Positions 1 to 9,821 are shown, counted from the stretch's first letter. The stretch is DNA of 64,000 nt from JBHJHP01 sp042219825 (GCF_042219825.1 NZ_JBHJHQ010000011.1:7211-71210), one strand, 5' to 3'. The notes: generated by a model from the sequence alone, not told the origin. Made by a program: numbers and translations.

Positions 1-1412
1 GGGACAATATTCTTAATATCGTGTTCAACGGCTTTTATTTCTTCTTCAATAGCCAGCAAACGATCGGCAGCTTTATCCGCGTTAAATTTAAGGATACGCC
101 CCATTTTAATTTCAAACAACCTCTCTATATCCTCTGAAGTTATTTCTCTGATAAATTTTTCCTTAAACGGATCCAGTCGTTTATCAATATGTGCTATAGC
201 AGCCTCTTTATCTTTTGCATTTTCATATCCCTTATCTTTATAAATCCTCTCCTCTATAAAAATCTTCTCAAGCGATAACATATGCCAGGATTCTTCGAGC
301 TCATGCTTTTTAACTTCCAGCTCCTGCAACAAAACCGCTTTGGTATGATCCACGTTGGATTTAAGTACCTCACTCACTCCCAGAAAGCGTGGTTTGTTAT
401 CTTCAATCACACAACAGTTAGGTGAAATACTTAATTCGCAATCGGAAAATGCATATAATGCGTCAATGGTTTTATCGGAAGATGTTCCTGAAGCCAGGTG
501 CACCAGAATTTCGACATTCTCTGCAGTATTATCATCAACCTTCTTGATCTTGATCTTACCCTTTTCGTTGGCTTTAAGAATCGATTCAATCAGCGTAGAT
601 GTGTTCTTGCCATAAGGAATATCCTGAATAAGAAGTGTACGGTTATCGAGTTTTGATATCTTAGCCCTGACTTTTACAGCACCACCTCTTAAACCATCGT
701 TATATCGCGATACATCAATATAACCTCCGGTTTGAAAATCAGGATACAGTTCAAATTCTTCATCTTTAAGATAGGCAATTGCACCATCTATCAACTCATT
801 AAAATTGTGGGGCAAAATTTTTGATGCCAGACCAACAGCAATTCCTTCTACTCCCTGAGCCAGCAATAACGGGAATTTTACAGGTAGCGTAACCGGTTCC
901 TTATTTCTGCCATCATAAGATGGTTTCCATTCGGTTACTTTCGGACTAAAAGCAACATCAAGTGCAAACTTTGACAACCGCGCCTCAATATAACGTGGCG
1001 CCGCCGCATTATCACCGGTATATACATTTCCCCAGTTTCCCTGGGTATCAATCAACAATTCCTTTTGTCCCAGCTGAACCAGCGCATCACCAATAGAAGC
1101 ATCCCCATGCGGATGGAACTGCATAGTATGACCAATAATGTTTGCAACCTTATTATAACGACCATCATCCATGCGTTTCATGGAATGCAGAATGCGTCGC
1201 TGAACCGGTTTTAGTCCATCGTTAATATGAGGAACAGCACGTTCAAGAATTACATAACTGGCATAATCCAGAAACCATTCCTGATACATTCCGGAGAGAT
1301 GTGCAGGACCGTCTGTTGCAAGATGGATATGAGGTTCACCATTCCCATCCTGATTTTCATTTGGTTTTATGTCATCATCCTGATCCTCTATGTTATCAAT
1401 ATCGTCTGCCAT
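1..1412 (-). CDS. parC: DNA topoisomerase IV subunit A (partial, C-terminus off the window)
   Basis: This is the breakage-reunion subunit of a type IIA topoisomerase, which cuts and passes DNA duplexes for decatenation. Translating the minus strand from the ATG at 1412 gives an acidic N-terminus, then the family segments GLKPVQRRIL, HPHGDASIGDA and the active-site context AAAPRYIEARL, with the catalytic tyrosine near residue 141. About 470 residues are visible and the frame runs open off the left edge, so roughly the C-terminal third or more is missing. It starts 5 bases after the parE stop, so the two genes are very likely co-transcribed. GyrA is the alternative name; pairing with an adjacent ParE-like B subunit and a GyrA-like N-terminus favours topoisomerase IV, but subunit assignment within Bacteroidota is not always clean. 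Confidence 0.9.
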   Translation of the reverse strand, partial: MADDIDNIEDQDDDIKPNENQDGNGEPHIHLATDGPAHLSGMYQEWFLDYASYVILERAVPHINDGLKPVQRRILHSMKRMDDGRYNKVANIIGHTMQFHPHGDASIGDALVQLGQKELLIDTQGNWGNVYTGDNAAAPRYIEARLSKFALDVAFSPKVTEWKPSYDGRNKEPVTLPVKFPLLLAQGVEGIAVGLASKILPHNFNELIDGAIAYLKDEEFELYPDFQTGGYIDVSRYNDGLRGGAVKVRAKISKLDNRTLLIQDIPYGKNTSTLIESILKANEKGKIKIKKVDDNTAENVEILVHLASGTSSDKTIDALYAFSDCELSISPNCCVIEDNKPRFLGVSEVLKSNVDHTKAVLLQELEVKKHELEESWHMLSLEKIFIEERIYKDKGYENAKDKEAAIAHIDKRLDPFKEKFIREITSEDIERLFEIKMGRILKFNADKAADRLLAIEEEIKAVEHDIKNIV

Positions 1413-1417
1413 AAATG

Positions 1418-3268
1418 CTATTCTATCTCGTCAAGATTTGTAATGAGGTTATCGATAATAAAATTCTGCCTTTCTGCCGTATTTTTTCCCATGTAAAATG
1501 TGAGAAGATCTCCTACCTGATCCTCCTTTTTCATTCTGACCCGGTCGAGACGCATGTTGTCGATGTTGATGAAATGTTTGAATTCATCGGGAGAAATTTC
1601 GCCAAGACCTTTAAACCTTGTTATTTCGGGATCAGGCCCCAGCTTTTTTATAGCTGCAACTTTTTCTTCATCCGAATAACAATAAATGGTTTCCTTTTTA
1701 TTCCGAACCCTGAAGAGCGGTGTCTGCAAAATATAAACATGTCCTTTCCTAACCAGTTCAGGGAAGAACTGCAGAAAAAACGTAATTAGTAATAATCTGA
1801 TGTGCATACCATCCACATCAGCATCTGTTGCAATCACAACTTTATTGTAACGTAATCCTTCCAGACCGTCTTCAATATTGAGTGCCGACTGCAATAGATT
1901 AAACTCCTCGTTTTCGTATACGACCTTTTTAGTCAGACCATATGAGTTTAAAGGTTTTCCCCGCAAACTAAACACCGCCTGCGTTTGCACATCCCTTGCT
2001 TTTGTTATTGAACCACTGGCTGAGTCACCCTCGGTTATAAAAATCATCGAGTTCTGATAGTTATCCCCACTTTTTTCATCGTTCAAATGCAACCTGCAAT
2101 CTCTGAGTTTTCTGTTATGTAGATTAGCTTTTTTTGCCCTTTCTCGTGCTATCTTGGTCACTCCGGCAATTGCTTTACGCTCTTTTTCTGATTCCAGAAT
2201 TTTTTTAAAAAGACCGTCTGCAGTCGCTGAATTCTTGTGCAAAAAGTTATCCAGTTCCTTTTTAAGAAAATCATTGATAAACTGCCTTACCGTCGGTCCG
2301 TCAGGTCCCATATCCTTAGAACCCAATTTTGTTTTGGTCTGACTTTCAAAAACCGGCTCCTCTACCTTAACACTGATAGCTGCAATCAGGCCATTGCGCA
2401 TATCTGCCAGATCAAAACTTTTATTATAGAATTCCCGTATTGTCCGCCCAACCGCTTCACGAAAAGCAATCTGATGGGTTCCTCCCTGGGTTGTATGCTG
2501 TCCGTTTACAAACGTATAGTACTCTTCGCCGTATTGATTACCATGAGTCATTGCAACCTCTATATCATCGCCTCTAAGATGAATAATAGGATAAAGTCCC
2601 GGCGATGTCATATTATCATTCAGCAGATCTAATAGTCCGTTTTTAGAACTGTATTTCTGACCATTAAAAACAATGGTAAGTCCGGTATTGAGGTAAACAT
2701 AATTCTTAATCAGCGCTTCAATATGCTCATACTGGTACCTGTACCCATTGAAGATTTTCTCATCCGGTTCAAAAATTACCAACGTACCATTTTTTTCGTC
2801 CGTTGGTTGAACGGGTATATCACTGTCAAGCTCACCTCTTAAAAATTCCGCAGGTTTTGATTGTCCATCCCTGAATGACTGTATGAAGAAGTAGCCAGAA
2901 AGCGCATTTACAGCTTTTATACCAACACCATTCAACCCTACCGATTTTTTAAACACTTTGGAATCGTACTTGGCACCGGTATTCATTTTAGAAGCTACAT
3001 CAATTACCTTTCCAAGAGGTACACCACGGCCAAAGTCGCGAACAGATACTCTCCCTTCATCGGAGATATCTATTTCTATAACATTACCGTTTCCCATCAT
3101 AAATTCATCGATGGAGTTATCCATGACTTCCTTGAGCAGGACATATATTCCATCGTCTGCATAATTCCCGTCGCCCAACTTACCGATATACATACCGGGA
3201 CGCAGCCTGATATGCTCTTTCCAGTCCAACGTCCGAATAGTATCCTCAGAATAATGTGCAGCACTCAT
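1418..3268 (-). CDS. parE: DNA topoisomerase IV subunit B
   Basis: This is the ATPase subunit that drives strand passage together with the ParC-like protein encoded just downstream. The 616-residue protein has the GHKL ATPase site (EVMDNSIDEF, with Asn near 51, and a GVGIKAVNALS lid around 124-134). It also has a transducer region and the TOPRIM metal site (TEGDSASG at 412-419 and DADVDG at 482-487). The length fits the shorter ParE type without the long GyrB insert. The ATG at 3268 opens directly into typical N-terminal sequence. The stop lies 5 bases before parC. A GyrB identity is possible, but the compact length and the order with parC favour ParE. Confidence 0.93.
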   Translation of the reverse strand: MSAAHYSEDTIRTLDWKEHIRLRPGMYIGKLGDGNYADDGIYVLLKEVMDNSIDEFMMGNGNVIEIDISDEGRVSVRDFGRGVPLGKVIDVASKMNTGAKYDSKVFKKSVGLNGVGIKAVNALSGYFFIQSFRDGQSKPAEFLRGELDSDIPVQPTDEKNGTLVIFEPDEKIFNGYRYQYEHIEALIKNYVYLNTGLTIVFNGQKYSSKNGLLDLLNDNMTSPGLYPIIHLRGDDIEVAMTHGNQYGEEYYTFVNGQHTTQGGTHQIAFREAVGRTIREFYNKSFDLADMRNGLIAAISVKVEEPVFESQTKTKLGSKDMGPDGPTVRQFINDFLKKELDNFLHKNSATADGLFKKILESEKERKAIAGVTKIARERAKKANLHNRKLRDCRLHLNDEKSGDNYQNSMIFITEGDSASGSITKARDVQTQAVFSLRGKPLNSYGLTKKVVYENEEFNLLQSALNIEDGLEGLRYNKVVIATDADVDGMHIRLLLITFFLQFFPELVRKGHVYILQTPLFRVRNKKETIYCYSDEEKVAAIKKLGPDPEITRFKGLGEISPDEFKHFINIDNMRLDRVRMKKEDQVGDLLTFYMGKNTAERQNFIIDNLITNLDEIE

Positions 3269-3314
3269 AAAAATAATGTTTTAGCTAAAAAATGAATAGA
3301 AATAGCCTATCTAA

Positions 3315-3347
3315 GCAAATAGAGTAAATTTATGCTGAAATTGCAAA
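3315..3347 (-). promoter_or_regulatory. Possible parE-parC promoter
   Basis: Reading the minus strand, TCTATTTG (3322-3315) is one mismatch from the Bacteroidota -7 consensus TAnnTTTG. A TTTG (3347-3344) sits 21 bases upstream, in the -33 position. The leader to the parE ATG would be about 40 bases. This is pattern matching only. Confidence 0.35.
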
Positions 3348-3638
3348 CAGTGGCATTCTTTGATATAAACAATATTTTAACAGGAACAATACTATTTCCG
3401 CATCAGACGACCTCACTTAAAAGGTTACCCCCGGAATTAAACTACCTAATGTGATAAAGTGGGATTAAATATTAAATTCTCTGGCCTTGCTGTCTTAAAT
3501 CAAAGAGTTTAAAAAGTGTGCCAAAATATGTAAACACCTATTTAAATTTCAATATTTTGATAGTTTTAATCCCAAATAATTACATTATATACAAATTATT
3601 ATATGCATATTTGCATCCTGAACGAAGATAATTCTGAA

Positions 3639-3779
3639 ATGCTACGAAAAATTAAAGAATCTTTTTCTGCACTCGACAAAAAGAAGCAGTTAATGTGGCT
3701 AACCGTTTTTGAGTACGTATTAATTGTAATTCTAGCCGGCGCATCCTTGGGATTCTTTTATCTTCTTACCATGGCCTAA
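3639..3779 (+). CDS. Small single-pass membrane protein, unknown function
   Basis: A 46-codon frame starts at ATG 3639 and ends with TAA at 3777-3779. An in-frame ATG at 3603 would make it 58 codons. The product has a basic, charged N-terminus (MLRKIKESFSALDKKKQ) followed by one hydrophobic span of about 22 residues (roughly VFEYVLIVILAGASLGFFYL), as expected for a small inner-membrane protein with its N-terminus inside. A near-consensus -7 element (CATATTTG) lies at 3607-3614, which would favour the 3639 start. It is convergent with the nqr operon and stands alone in an otherwise empty 680-base gap. No family is recognised. Coding potential rests on composition and topology, so it could be a chance frame. 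Confidence 0.45.
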   Translation: MLRKIKESFSALDKKKQLMWLTVFEYVLIVILAGASLGFFYLLTMA

Positions 3780-3901
3780 GCACATCGCACTTTTACTTCA
3801 TCCAAGCATTTGATTAAATAACATAGTTTGAGTAACAAACTCCCCCCATATTTCAAGAGTGGCAAAGGGATAAATTCAATTTAATGAGCTTGCTTCTAAA
3901 T

Positions 3902-3925
3902 AAAAAAGGGAAGCTTTCGCTTCCC
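3902..3925 (-). terminator. Rho-independent terminator of the nqr operon
   Basis: A perfect 7 bp stem GGGAAGC/GCTTCCC (3908-3914 and 3919-3925) encloses a TTTC loop. The A-run at 3902-3907 becomes a U-run after the hairpin on the minus strand. It lies 26 bases past the nqrF stop. Confidence 0.85.
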
Positions 3926-3950
3926 CTATCTTTATCAATCAGACCAAGAT

Positions 3951-5210
3951 TTATGATCCGAAATCGTCGAACGCTACCATTTCATCCGGTACTCCAAGAT
4001 CGTATAACATTTTAGTTACAGCGCTATTCATTAGCGGAGGACCACACAGATAATACTCTATATCTTCAGGCTCCTCGTGCTTTTCAAGGTAATTATTTAA
4101 AATTACCTGATGAATAAAACCGACCGGACCCTTCCAGTCATCTTCAGGCTTCGGCTCAGAAAGTGCAAGATGCCACTCAAAATTGGGAAAGTCTTTCTGT
4201 ATCTCGTCAAACTCTTCTCTGTAGAAAACTTCTTTCAGAGAACGGGCACCATACCAGAATGTTACTTTTCTTCCTGTTTTTGCTGTTTTGAACAGATGGA
4301 ACAAATGCGAACGCATCGGCGCCATACCGGCACCACCACCGATAAACATCATCTCCCTTTCTGTTTCCTTGATAAAGAATTCACCATAAGGTCCAGAAAT
4401 CATTACTTTATCCCCTGGTTTACGAGAGAAAATAAATGAAGAGCACACACCCGGATTTACATCCATAAATGTTCCTTTCTCCCTGTCCCATGGCGGTGTT
4501 GCAATACGAATATTCAACATAACGATATTTCCTTCAGCAGGATGATTTGCCATGGAGTAAGCCCTGTATGTTGGCTCCGGATTACGCATTTTCAGATTGA
4601 AAATCCCCAGATCTTCCCACTCACTTTTCCACTTATCACCAATCTGAATATCTTTGAAGTCCACATCCATTTTAGGCACGTCAATCTGTATATAGCCACC
4701 TGATTTGAATTCAAGTATTTCTCCTTCTGGTAGTTTAACCACAAATTCTTTAATAAATGTTGCAACGTTATTATTGGAAACAACGGTACATTCCCACTTT
4801 TTAATACCCATAATTTCCTGCGGAATGCGCATTTCAATATTATCCTTAACCTTTATCTGACACGATAAACGCCAGTTTTCATTCTGTTCCTTACGGGTAA
4901 AGAAATCTACTTCAGTGGGTAAAATAGTACCAGCTCCCGAATCAACCTGAGCTCTGCACATACCACATGTTCCTCCACCACCACAGGCAGAAGGAAGAAA
5001 AATATTACTATTGGTCATTGCAGATAATAAGGTCTGCCCCTGATCTACTTCCAATACAGTATCGCCATTGTTAATACTAATATTCACACTGCCCGAAGGA
5101 ATCAACTTCTTTTTGGCATAAAGCAGGATCGATACCAGAATAAGAATGACCAGCAAAAACACTATCACACTTATTGTTATTGTAACTACCTGACCAGCTA
5201 AAAACACCAT
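3951..5210 (-). CDS. nqrF: Na+-translocating NADH:quinone reductase subunit F
   Basis: This is the electron-input subunit: it oxidises NADH through FAD and passes electrons through a 2Fe-2S centre into the membrane part of Na+-NQR. The 419-residue protein has an N-terminal membrane anchor (about 5-31). A ferredoxin-type domain follows, with cysteines at about 76, 82, 85 and 117 (ACGGGGTCGMC and RLSC). Next come an FAD-binding motif (RAYSMANH) and an NAD-binding motif (GGGAGMAPMRS). Length and domain order are standard. It is the last gene of the six-gene operon and is followed by a hairpin terminator. Confidence 0.97.
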   Translation of the reverse strand: MVFLAGQVVTITISVIVFLLVILILVSILLYAKKKLIPSGSVNISINNGDTVLEVDQGQTLLSAMTNSNIFLPSACGGGGTCGMCRAQVDSGAGTILPTEVDFFTRKEQNENWRLSCQIKVKDNIEMRIPQEIMGIKKWECTVVSNNNVATFIKEFVVKLPEGEILEFKSGGYIQIDVPKMDVDFKDIQIGDKWKSEWEDLGIFNLKMRNPEPTYRAYSMANHPAEGNIVMLNIRIATPPWDREKGTFMDVNPGVCSSFIFSRKPGDKVMISGPYGEFFIKETEREMMFIGGGAGMAPMRSHLFHLFKTAKTGRKVTFWYGARSLKEVFYREEFDEIQKDFPNFEWHLALSEPKPEDDWKGPVGFIHQVILNNYLEKHEEPEDIEYYLCGPPLMNSAVTKMLYDLGVPDEMVAFDDFGS

Positions 5211-5233
5211 ATCTTTAATTTTTATCGCTATTA

Positions 5234-5851
5234 TTAAAGTTTAATACCCATGAATCCCATGAATGCCATACCCATCAAACCGGTAACGATAAACGTTATA
5301 CCTAGTCCCTTGAGAGGAGCAGGAATATCAGAATACCTGATTTTCTCCCTAATTGCCGCAATACCTACTATAGCCAGCCACCATCCAACACCGCTACCTA
5401 CACCGAATGTAGTCGCTTCGGCTATATTACTGTAATTTCTCTCCTGCATAAAAAGAGACCCACCAAGTATGGCACAGTTTACAGCAATTAATGGTAAAAA
5501 GATACCAAGCGATGAATACAGTGACGGAGCAAATTTCTCAACCACCATTTCCACCAGCTGAACCATTGAAGCAATTACAGCTATGAACATGATAAAGCTA
5601 AGGAAGCTCAGATCCAAACCTGCAAATGAATCACCCAGCCATGACAAAGCACCTTCTTTTAATACATAGTTTTCAAGCAAATAGTTTACAGGGACAGTAA
5701 TAGCCATTACAAATATTACAGCGAGCCCTAAACCGTTTGCAGTTTTAACACTTTTTGAAACAGCCAGATATGAACACATACCAAGAAAGTATGCGAATAT
5801 CATGTTGTTTATGAAAACCGATTCGACAAATATGTTTAATAACTTTTCCAT
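5234..5851 (-). CDS. nqrE: Na+-translocating NADH:quinone reductase subunit E
   Basis: This is an integral membrane subunit of Na+-NQR, related to RnfA and paired with NqrD. The 205-residue product has about six hydrophobic spans, the N-terminal family stretch SVFINNMIFAYFLGMCSYLAVS and the central VNCAILGG segment, whose cysteines belong to the intramembrane iron site shared with NqrD. The ATG at 5851 lies 17 bases after the nqrD stop, and the stop is 23 bases before nqrF. Nothing unusual is seen. Confidence 0.96.
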   Translation of the reverse strand: MEKLLNIFVESVFINNMIFAYFLGMCSYLAVSKSVKTANGLGLAVIFVMAITVPVNYLLENYVLKEGALSWLGDSFAGLDLSFLSFIMFIAVIASMVQLVEMVVEKFAPSLYSSLGIFLPLIAVNCAILGGSLFMQERNYSNIAEATTFGVGSGVGWWLAIVGIAAIREKIRYSDIPAPLKGLGITFIVTGLMGMAFMGFMGIKL

Positions 5852-5868
5852 AACTATTCTCCTTCAGA

Positions 5869-6501
5869 TTAATGTGTTTCCTGCAAATCTTTTTTCCTAC
5901 TTCTGTGAACCCAGATTATTAATCCCACCAGGAACAATGCCATAGGAGGTAAGATAAACAGTCCATTATTGCTATAACCGTGTTCATACAGTGATTGTGG
6001 AATTACCTGAAAACCAAACAACTGTCCTGACCCGAATAATTCCCTGAAAAATGCAACAAGAACCAGAATCAAACCGTATCCCATTCCGTTTCCTATACCA
6101 TCAAGAAGCGACAACCACGGCTTGTTGCCAAGCGCAAAAGCTTCAAGACGTCCCATAATGATACAGTTGGTAATTATCAATCCAACAAAAACCGAAAGCT
6201 GTTTACTCACGTCATATGCAAAGGCCTTCAATAGCTGGTCTACCAGAATAACCAGAGCAGCTACAACTACCAGCTGAACAATAATACGAATCCTGGTCGG
6301 AATAGTATTTCGCATTAGTGAAATAATCACATTGGAAAAAGCTGTTACTACAGTAACAGATACTGCCATTACAATAGCAGGCTCCAGCTTCACTGTGATA
6401 GCCAGTGCCGAACAAATACCCAATACCTGTACAACGATAGGGTTATCGCTGCTTAAGGGATTAAATAATATCTTTTTTTCTTTTGCTGAAAATAAGCCCA
6501 T
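5869..6501 (-). CDS. nqrD: Na+-translocating NADH:quinone reductase subunit D
   Basis: This is the membrane subunit homologous to RnfE that forms the Na+/electron pathway with NqrE. The 210-residue protein opens with a short amphipathic N-terminus (KKILFNPLSSDNPIVVQVLGICSALA) and carries about six membrane spans, including the conserved VGLIITNCIIMGR segment with its iron-ligand cysteine. Length is typical. The gene sits 11 bases after nqrC and 17 before nqrE within the operon. Confidence 0.96.
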   Translation of the reverse strand: MGLFSAKEKKILFNPLSSDNPIVVQVLGICSALAITVKLEPAIVMAVSVTVVTAFSNVIISLMRNTIPTRIRIIVQLVVVAALVILVDQLLKAFAYDVSKQLSVFVGLIITNCIIMGRLEAFALGNKPWLSLLDGIGNGMGYGLILVLVAFFRELFGSGQLFGFQVIPQSLYEHGYSNNGLFILPPMALFLVGLIIWVHRSRKKDLQETH

Positions 6502-6512
6502 AATGTCAAATT

Positions 6513-7199
6513 TTATTCATTTAAAAACTTATCGTAGGCTGACAAACAGTCGTTCATCATCGCCTGAACTCCTTTACTTGTAATAGTACCTCCCGAGATT
6601 CCATCAACAGCATGGATATTACCTTTGGATGCGCCACCCTTTAATACATAAAATGTAACCTTACCGTTTTCAAGGATGCTCTTTCCTGCAAACTCCGCCT
6701 GAAAATGCGGTTTTGCAATTTCTGCTCCTAGCCCCGGTGTCTCTCCCTTATGGTCAAATGTTGCACCGTAAATGGTCTTTTTATCACTGTTCAGTGAAAC
6801 ATATCCCCAAATCGGTCCCCAAAGTCCTTTCCCCCTTAAAGGAAGAATATATTTTGTTTCGCCATTATCAAGTGTACATTGATAGACCGGTAGTTTTCTT
6901 TCTGATGCTTTCAATGCAACCTGTTTGGTCATATCTACAGAGAACGCATCTCCCTGTACTTTTTCTCCCGCCGAATTAAGAATATAAGTACTTGTAATAT
7001 ATTTACTATACTTTGCTTCGGCATCATCTGCTGTACTAATAATGTTTACCGACTTTAAGATGTCTGATTTTTTTGCAATCTCTACATTCTTATTCTGCCT
7101 TGGTTTTAAACTCAATGAGGCAAAAGCAAGAATTGCAGCCACAACAACAACCATTATTGTAGCATAAATAAATGTATAAGCATTTCCTTCTCTGTTCAT
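6513..7199 (-). CDS. nqrC: Na+-translocating NADH:quinone reductase subunit C
   Basis: This is the periplasm-facing flavoprotein subunit carrying covalently bound FMN. The 228-residue protein has one N-terminal membrane helix (about 9-30) and an FMN-binding domain. The flavinylation site reads DGISGGT, with the acceptor expected at Thr205. The more common form has Ala in place of the second Gly. Attachment requires ApbE, which is not encoded in this window. It starts 12 bases after nqrB. Confidence 0.96.
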   Translation of the reverse strand: MNREGNAYTFIYATIMVVVVAAILAFASLSLKPRQNKNVEIAKKSDILKSVNIISTADDAEAKYSKYITSTYILNSAGEKVQGDAFSVDMTKQVALKASERKLPVYQCTLDNGETKYILPLRGKGLWGPIWGYVSLNSDKKTIYGATFDHKGETPGLGAEIAKPHFQAEFAGKSILENGKVTFYVLKGGASKGNIHAVDGISGGTITSKGVQAMMNDCLSAYDKFLNE

Positions 7200-7211
7200 G
7201 ACATCTGTCTT

Positions 7212-8405
7212 TTAAGCGTTTGCTTTAGCACGTTTCAAACGTCGTTTAATATTCTGATGGACCACAACATGATCGATGAGTGGCGCAAATATATTCATGA
7301 GCAGGATCGCCAGCATCACCCCTTCGGGATATGCCGGGTTAACAATTCTGATCAGAATGGCCAAAGCGCCAATCAAGAATCCATATATCCATTTTCCTGT
7401 TTCTGTTCTTGAGCCTGTTACCGGGTCTGTTGCCATGAAAACTGCACCGAATGCAAATCCACCCAATACCAACTGATAATGTGGCGGCATCAGCATAAAT
7501 GCATTATCACTGGTTGCCAAATTAAGTAACAGTGCCATAAGATAACCTCCGGCAAACGTACTTACCATAATTTTCCAGCTGCCAACACCCGTAAAAATTA
7601 ATATTGCTGCTCCAATCAGGATCGCAATGGTTGAAGTTTCCCCGATTGATCCGGGAATAAAACCTGCAAACATATCCCAAAGAGATACCGGATGTCCAAA
7701 TCCATCCACAATCTTTGCAGCTTCACCTGAATGTGCCAGGGCAGCCTGGCTCAAAGCAGTAGCACCACTGAAACCATCTGGCAACGGTGCACCTTTGGTA
7801 ATTCCTCTGATCCAAACATTATCACCAGACATAAAAGCAGGATATGCAAAGAACAGGAACGCACGCGTGATCAGTGCCACATTAAAAACGTTCATGCCGG
7901 TTCCACCAAAAGCTTCTTTTGCAAAGATTACAGCAAATGCAGTTGCCACTGCAACCATCCAAAGCGGTACATCAATCGGTACAATCAGGGGAATAAGCAT
8001 ACCTGTAACAAGGAATCCTTCCTGTATTTCGTGTCCCTTTATCTGGGCAAAAGTAAATTCAATCCCTAAACCTACGCCATAAGATACAATGACAAGCGGG
8101 AGTACTCTAATTAAACCATAGAAAAATGTATCCCAAAATGCAGCCGTCTCTCCTAACGCGTGAAAATGCTGATAACCAACATTATACATTCCAAAAAGCA
8201 GAGCAGGTATCAATGCCACGACTACTGTAATCATGGTACGCTTCATATCATTATAATCATGAATATGAACCCCGCTTTTAGAAGTCTTGTCCGGTACAAA
8301 GAGAAAAGTTTCAAAACCATCGAATACGGAGTGGAACTTCTCAAGTTTTCCACCTTTTTCGAATTGAGGTTTAATGTTATCTAAAATTTTTCTTAATGCT
8401 TTCAA
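7212..8405 (-). CDS. nqrB: Na+-translocating NADH:quinone reductase subunit B
   Basis: This is the largest membrane subunit; it binds covalent FMN and riboflavin and lies in the Na+ path. The 397-residue protein has a soluble N-terminus (KALRKILDNIKPQFEKGGK) and about ten hydrophobic spans. The flavinylation motif DGFSGATALS puts the acceptor at Thr216. The start codon is TTG (8405-8403): the family's N-terminal sequence begins exactly there and the next in-frame ATG is over 50 codons in. The gene lies 29 bases after nqrA. The C-terminus is basic. Confidence 0.96.
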   Translation of the reverse strand: MKALRKILDNIKPQFEKGGKLEKFHSVFDGFETFLFVPDKTSKSGVHIHDYNDMKRTMITVVVALIPALLFGMYNVGYQHFHALGETAAFWDTFFYGLIRVLPLVIVSYGVGLGIEFTFAQIKGHEIQEGFLVTGMLIPLIVPIDVPLWMVAVATAFAVIFAKEAFGGTGMNVFNVALITRAFLFFAYPAFMSGDNVWIRGITKGAPLPDGFSGATALSQAALAHSGEAAKIVDGFGHPVSLWDMFAGFIPGSIGETSTIAILIGAAILIFTGVGSWKIMVSTFAGGYLMALLLNLATSDNAFMLMPPHYQLVLGGFAFGAVFMATDPVTGSRTETGKWIYGFLIGALAILIRIVNPAYPEGVMLAILLMNIFAPLIDHVVVHQNIKRRLKRAKANA

Positions 8406-8434
8406 GGCTCTAAAATTTTATATTTTATTTCTTC

Positions 8435-9784
8435 TTATCCTAATTCCTGTATCATCAGATCCAAACCTTCACGAATTATCTTTTGTACTTCTGTTTTTGA
8501 TGTACAAACAACTTCACAAAGTGCCATATCCTCAGGTGCAATTTCGTAAATCCCAAGCTGTTCCATTTTATCTATATCCTTAACAATAACAGCTTTTAAT
8601 AAAAACTCAGGTAAAACATCCATTGGAAGTACCTTGTCATACTCACCTGACATTACCAGAGCGCGGTGTCCTCCGTTAAGATTAGCATCTAAACGCCAAA
8701 GTTTTTTACCCAAAAATGATGAGAACACGTTGCCATGAATACTGAATTTATTAAATCCGGGATTAGCCCATCCCATGAATTCAAAATGATCGCCTTCCGG
8801 AATTACAGTAATCTGATGATGATAAGATCCGAGATAGCCGTCTTTACTTATCTTGGTTCCCGTTAAAACATTTCCACTGATTACACGGGGATTAGTTGAC
8901 TTAAGATTGTCTGCCACAAAAGGAGTTACAGACATACCGATCACTATATTGTAGTACCCGGTTTTCTTAAGTTCAGAACCCGTTACAGCAATTGTCCGTA
9001 AAGGATCATATTTCCCGTTCAGGAATAAGCTTCCTAATGCAGCAACATCCTGAGGGTTAATTACCCAGACAACTTCATCCTTATTAATCGCATCTATATG
9101 ATGAATTTGAATACCCACGTTTCCTGCCGGATGTGGGCCAGACACTTCATGCAAATCAACACCTTTCAAAGCTTTAAAAACCTTAGCTGAAGAATTTCCA
9201 TCAACAGATAAATGTATTTTGCCTTTCGTGAGTTTTTTCAGGATGTTAATGCCTTCCTGCAACTCTTTTCCTTTATCCTGAAGGATAAAATTATAATTTG
9301 GAGCTAAAGGAGCTGTGTCAAGACCCGAAATAAATACAGCCTTGGGTTCCTTATCTGCTTTGGCAATAACATCATATGGTCTTTGTTTGATAAAAGGCCA
9401 CATGCCTGCTTGTTGAATCTTCTCAACAACTTCTTCCCTTTTCATTTTTGACACATCAGATTTTCCCAAATCCTCTGCAGTCATTTTACCATCGCTTTTA
9501 ACAACGACTTCAAGGATGCGTCTGCGTTCTCCCCTGACAACATCAACCACTTCACCACTTACGGGTGAAACAAATAAAATATTGGGGTTGTACTTATCAT
9601 AAAACACCGGGGTTCCAACTTTGACCTTCTCACCGGGTTTTAAAAGAAGTTTTGGCGTTAATCCATGGAAGTCTGTCGGTTTTAAAGCAAATAACTCTGC
9701 TTTCGGGGTTGATAAAATCTGCTCTTCGGCTTTACCTTCAAGCTTAATATCCAATCCCTTCCTGATTTTAATCATTTCCGCCAT
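8435..9784 (-). CDS. nqrA: Na+-translocating NADH:quinone reductase subunit A
   Basis: This is the soluble cytoplasmic subunit of Na+-NQR and the first gene of the operon. The 449-residue product starts at ATG 9784 with MAEMIKIRKGLDIKLEGKAE, the family's usual beginning, and carries a long Rossmann-like and barrel-sandwich region without cofactor motifs. Length is typical. Its promoter region of about 145 bases is shared, divergently, with the T9SS plug gene. Confidence 0.96.
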   Translation of the reverse strand: MAEMIKIRKGLDIKLEGKAEEQILSTPKAELFALKPTDFHGLTPKLLLKPGEKVKVGTPVFYDKYNPNILFVSPVSGEVVDVVRGERRRILEVVVKSDGKMTAEDLGKSDVSKMKREEVVEKIQQAGMWPFIKQRPYDVIAKADKEPKAVFISGLDTAPLAPNYNFILQDKGKELQEGINILKKLTKGKIHLSVDGNSSAKVFKALKGVDLHEVSGPHPAGNVGIQIHHIDAINKDEVVWVINPQDVAALGSLFLNGKYDPLRTIAVTGSELKKTGYYNIVIGMSVTPFVADNLKSTNPRVISGNVLTGTKISKDGYLGSYHHQITVIPEGDHFEFMGWANPGFNKFSIHGNVFSSFLGKKLWRLDANLNGGHRALVMSGEYDKVLPMDVLPEFLLKAVIVKDIDKMEQLGIYEIAPEDMALCEVVCTSKTEVQKIIREGLDLMIQELG

Positions 9785-9821
9785 AATAAGAAGAAATATA
9801 ATTTTTCCTAAAAATTTTGTG

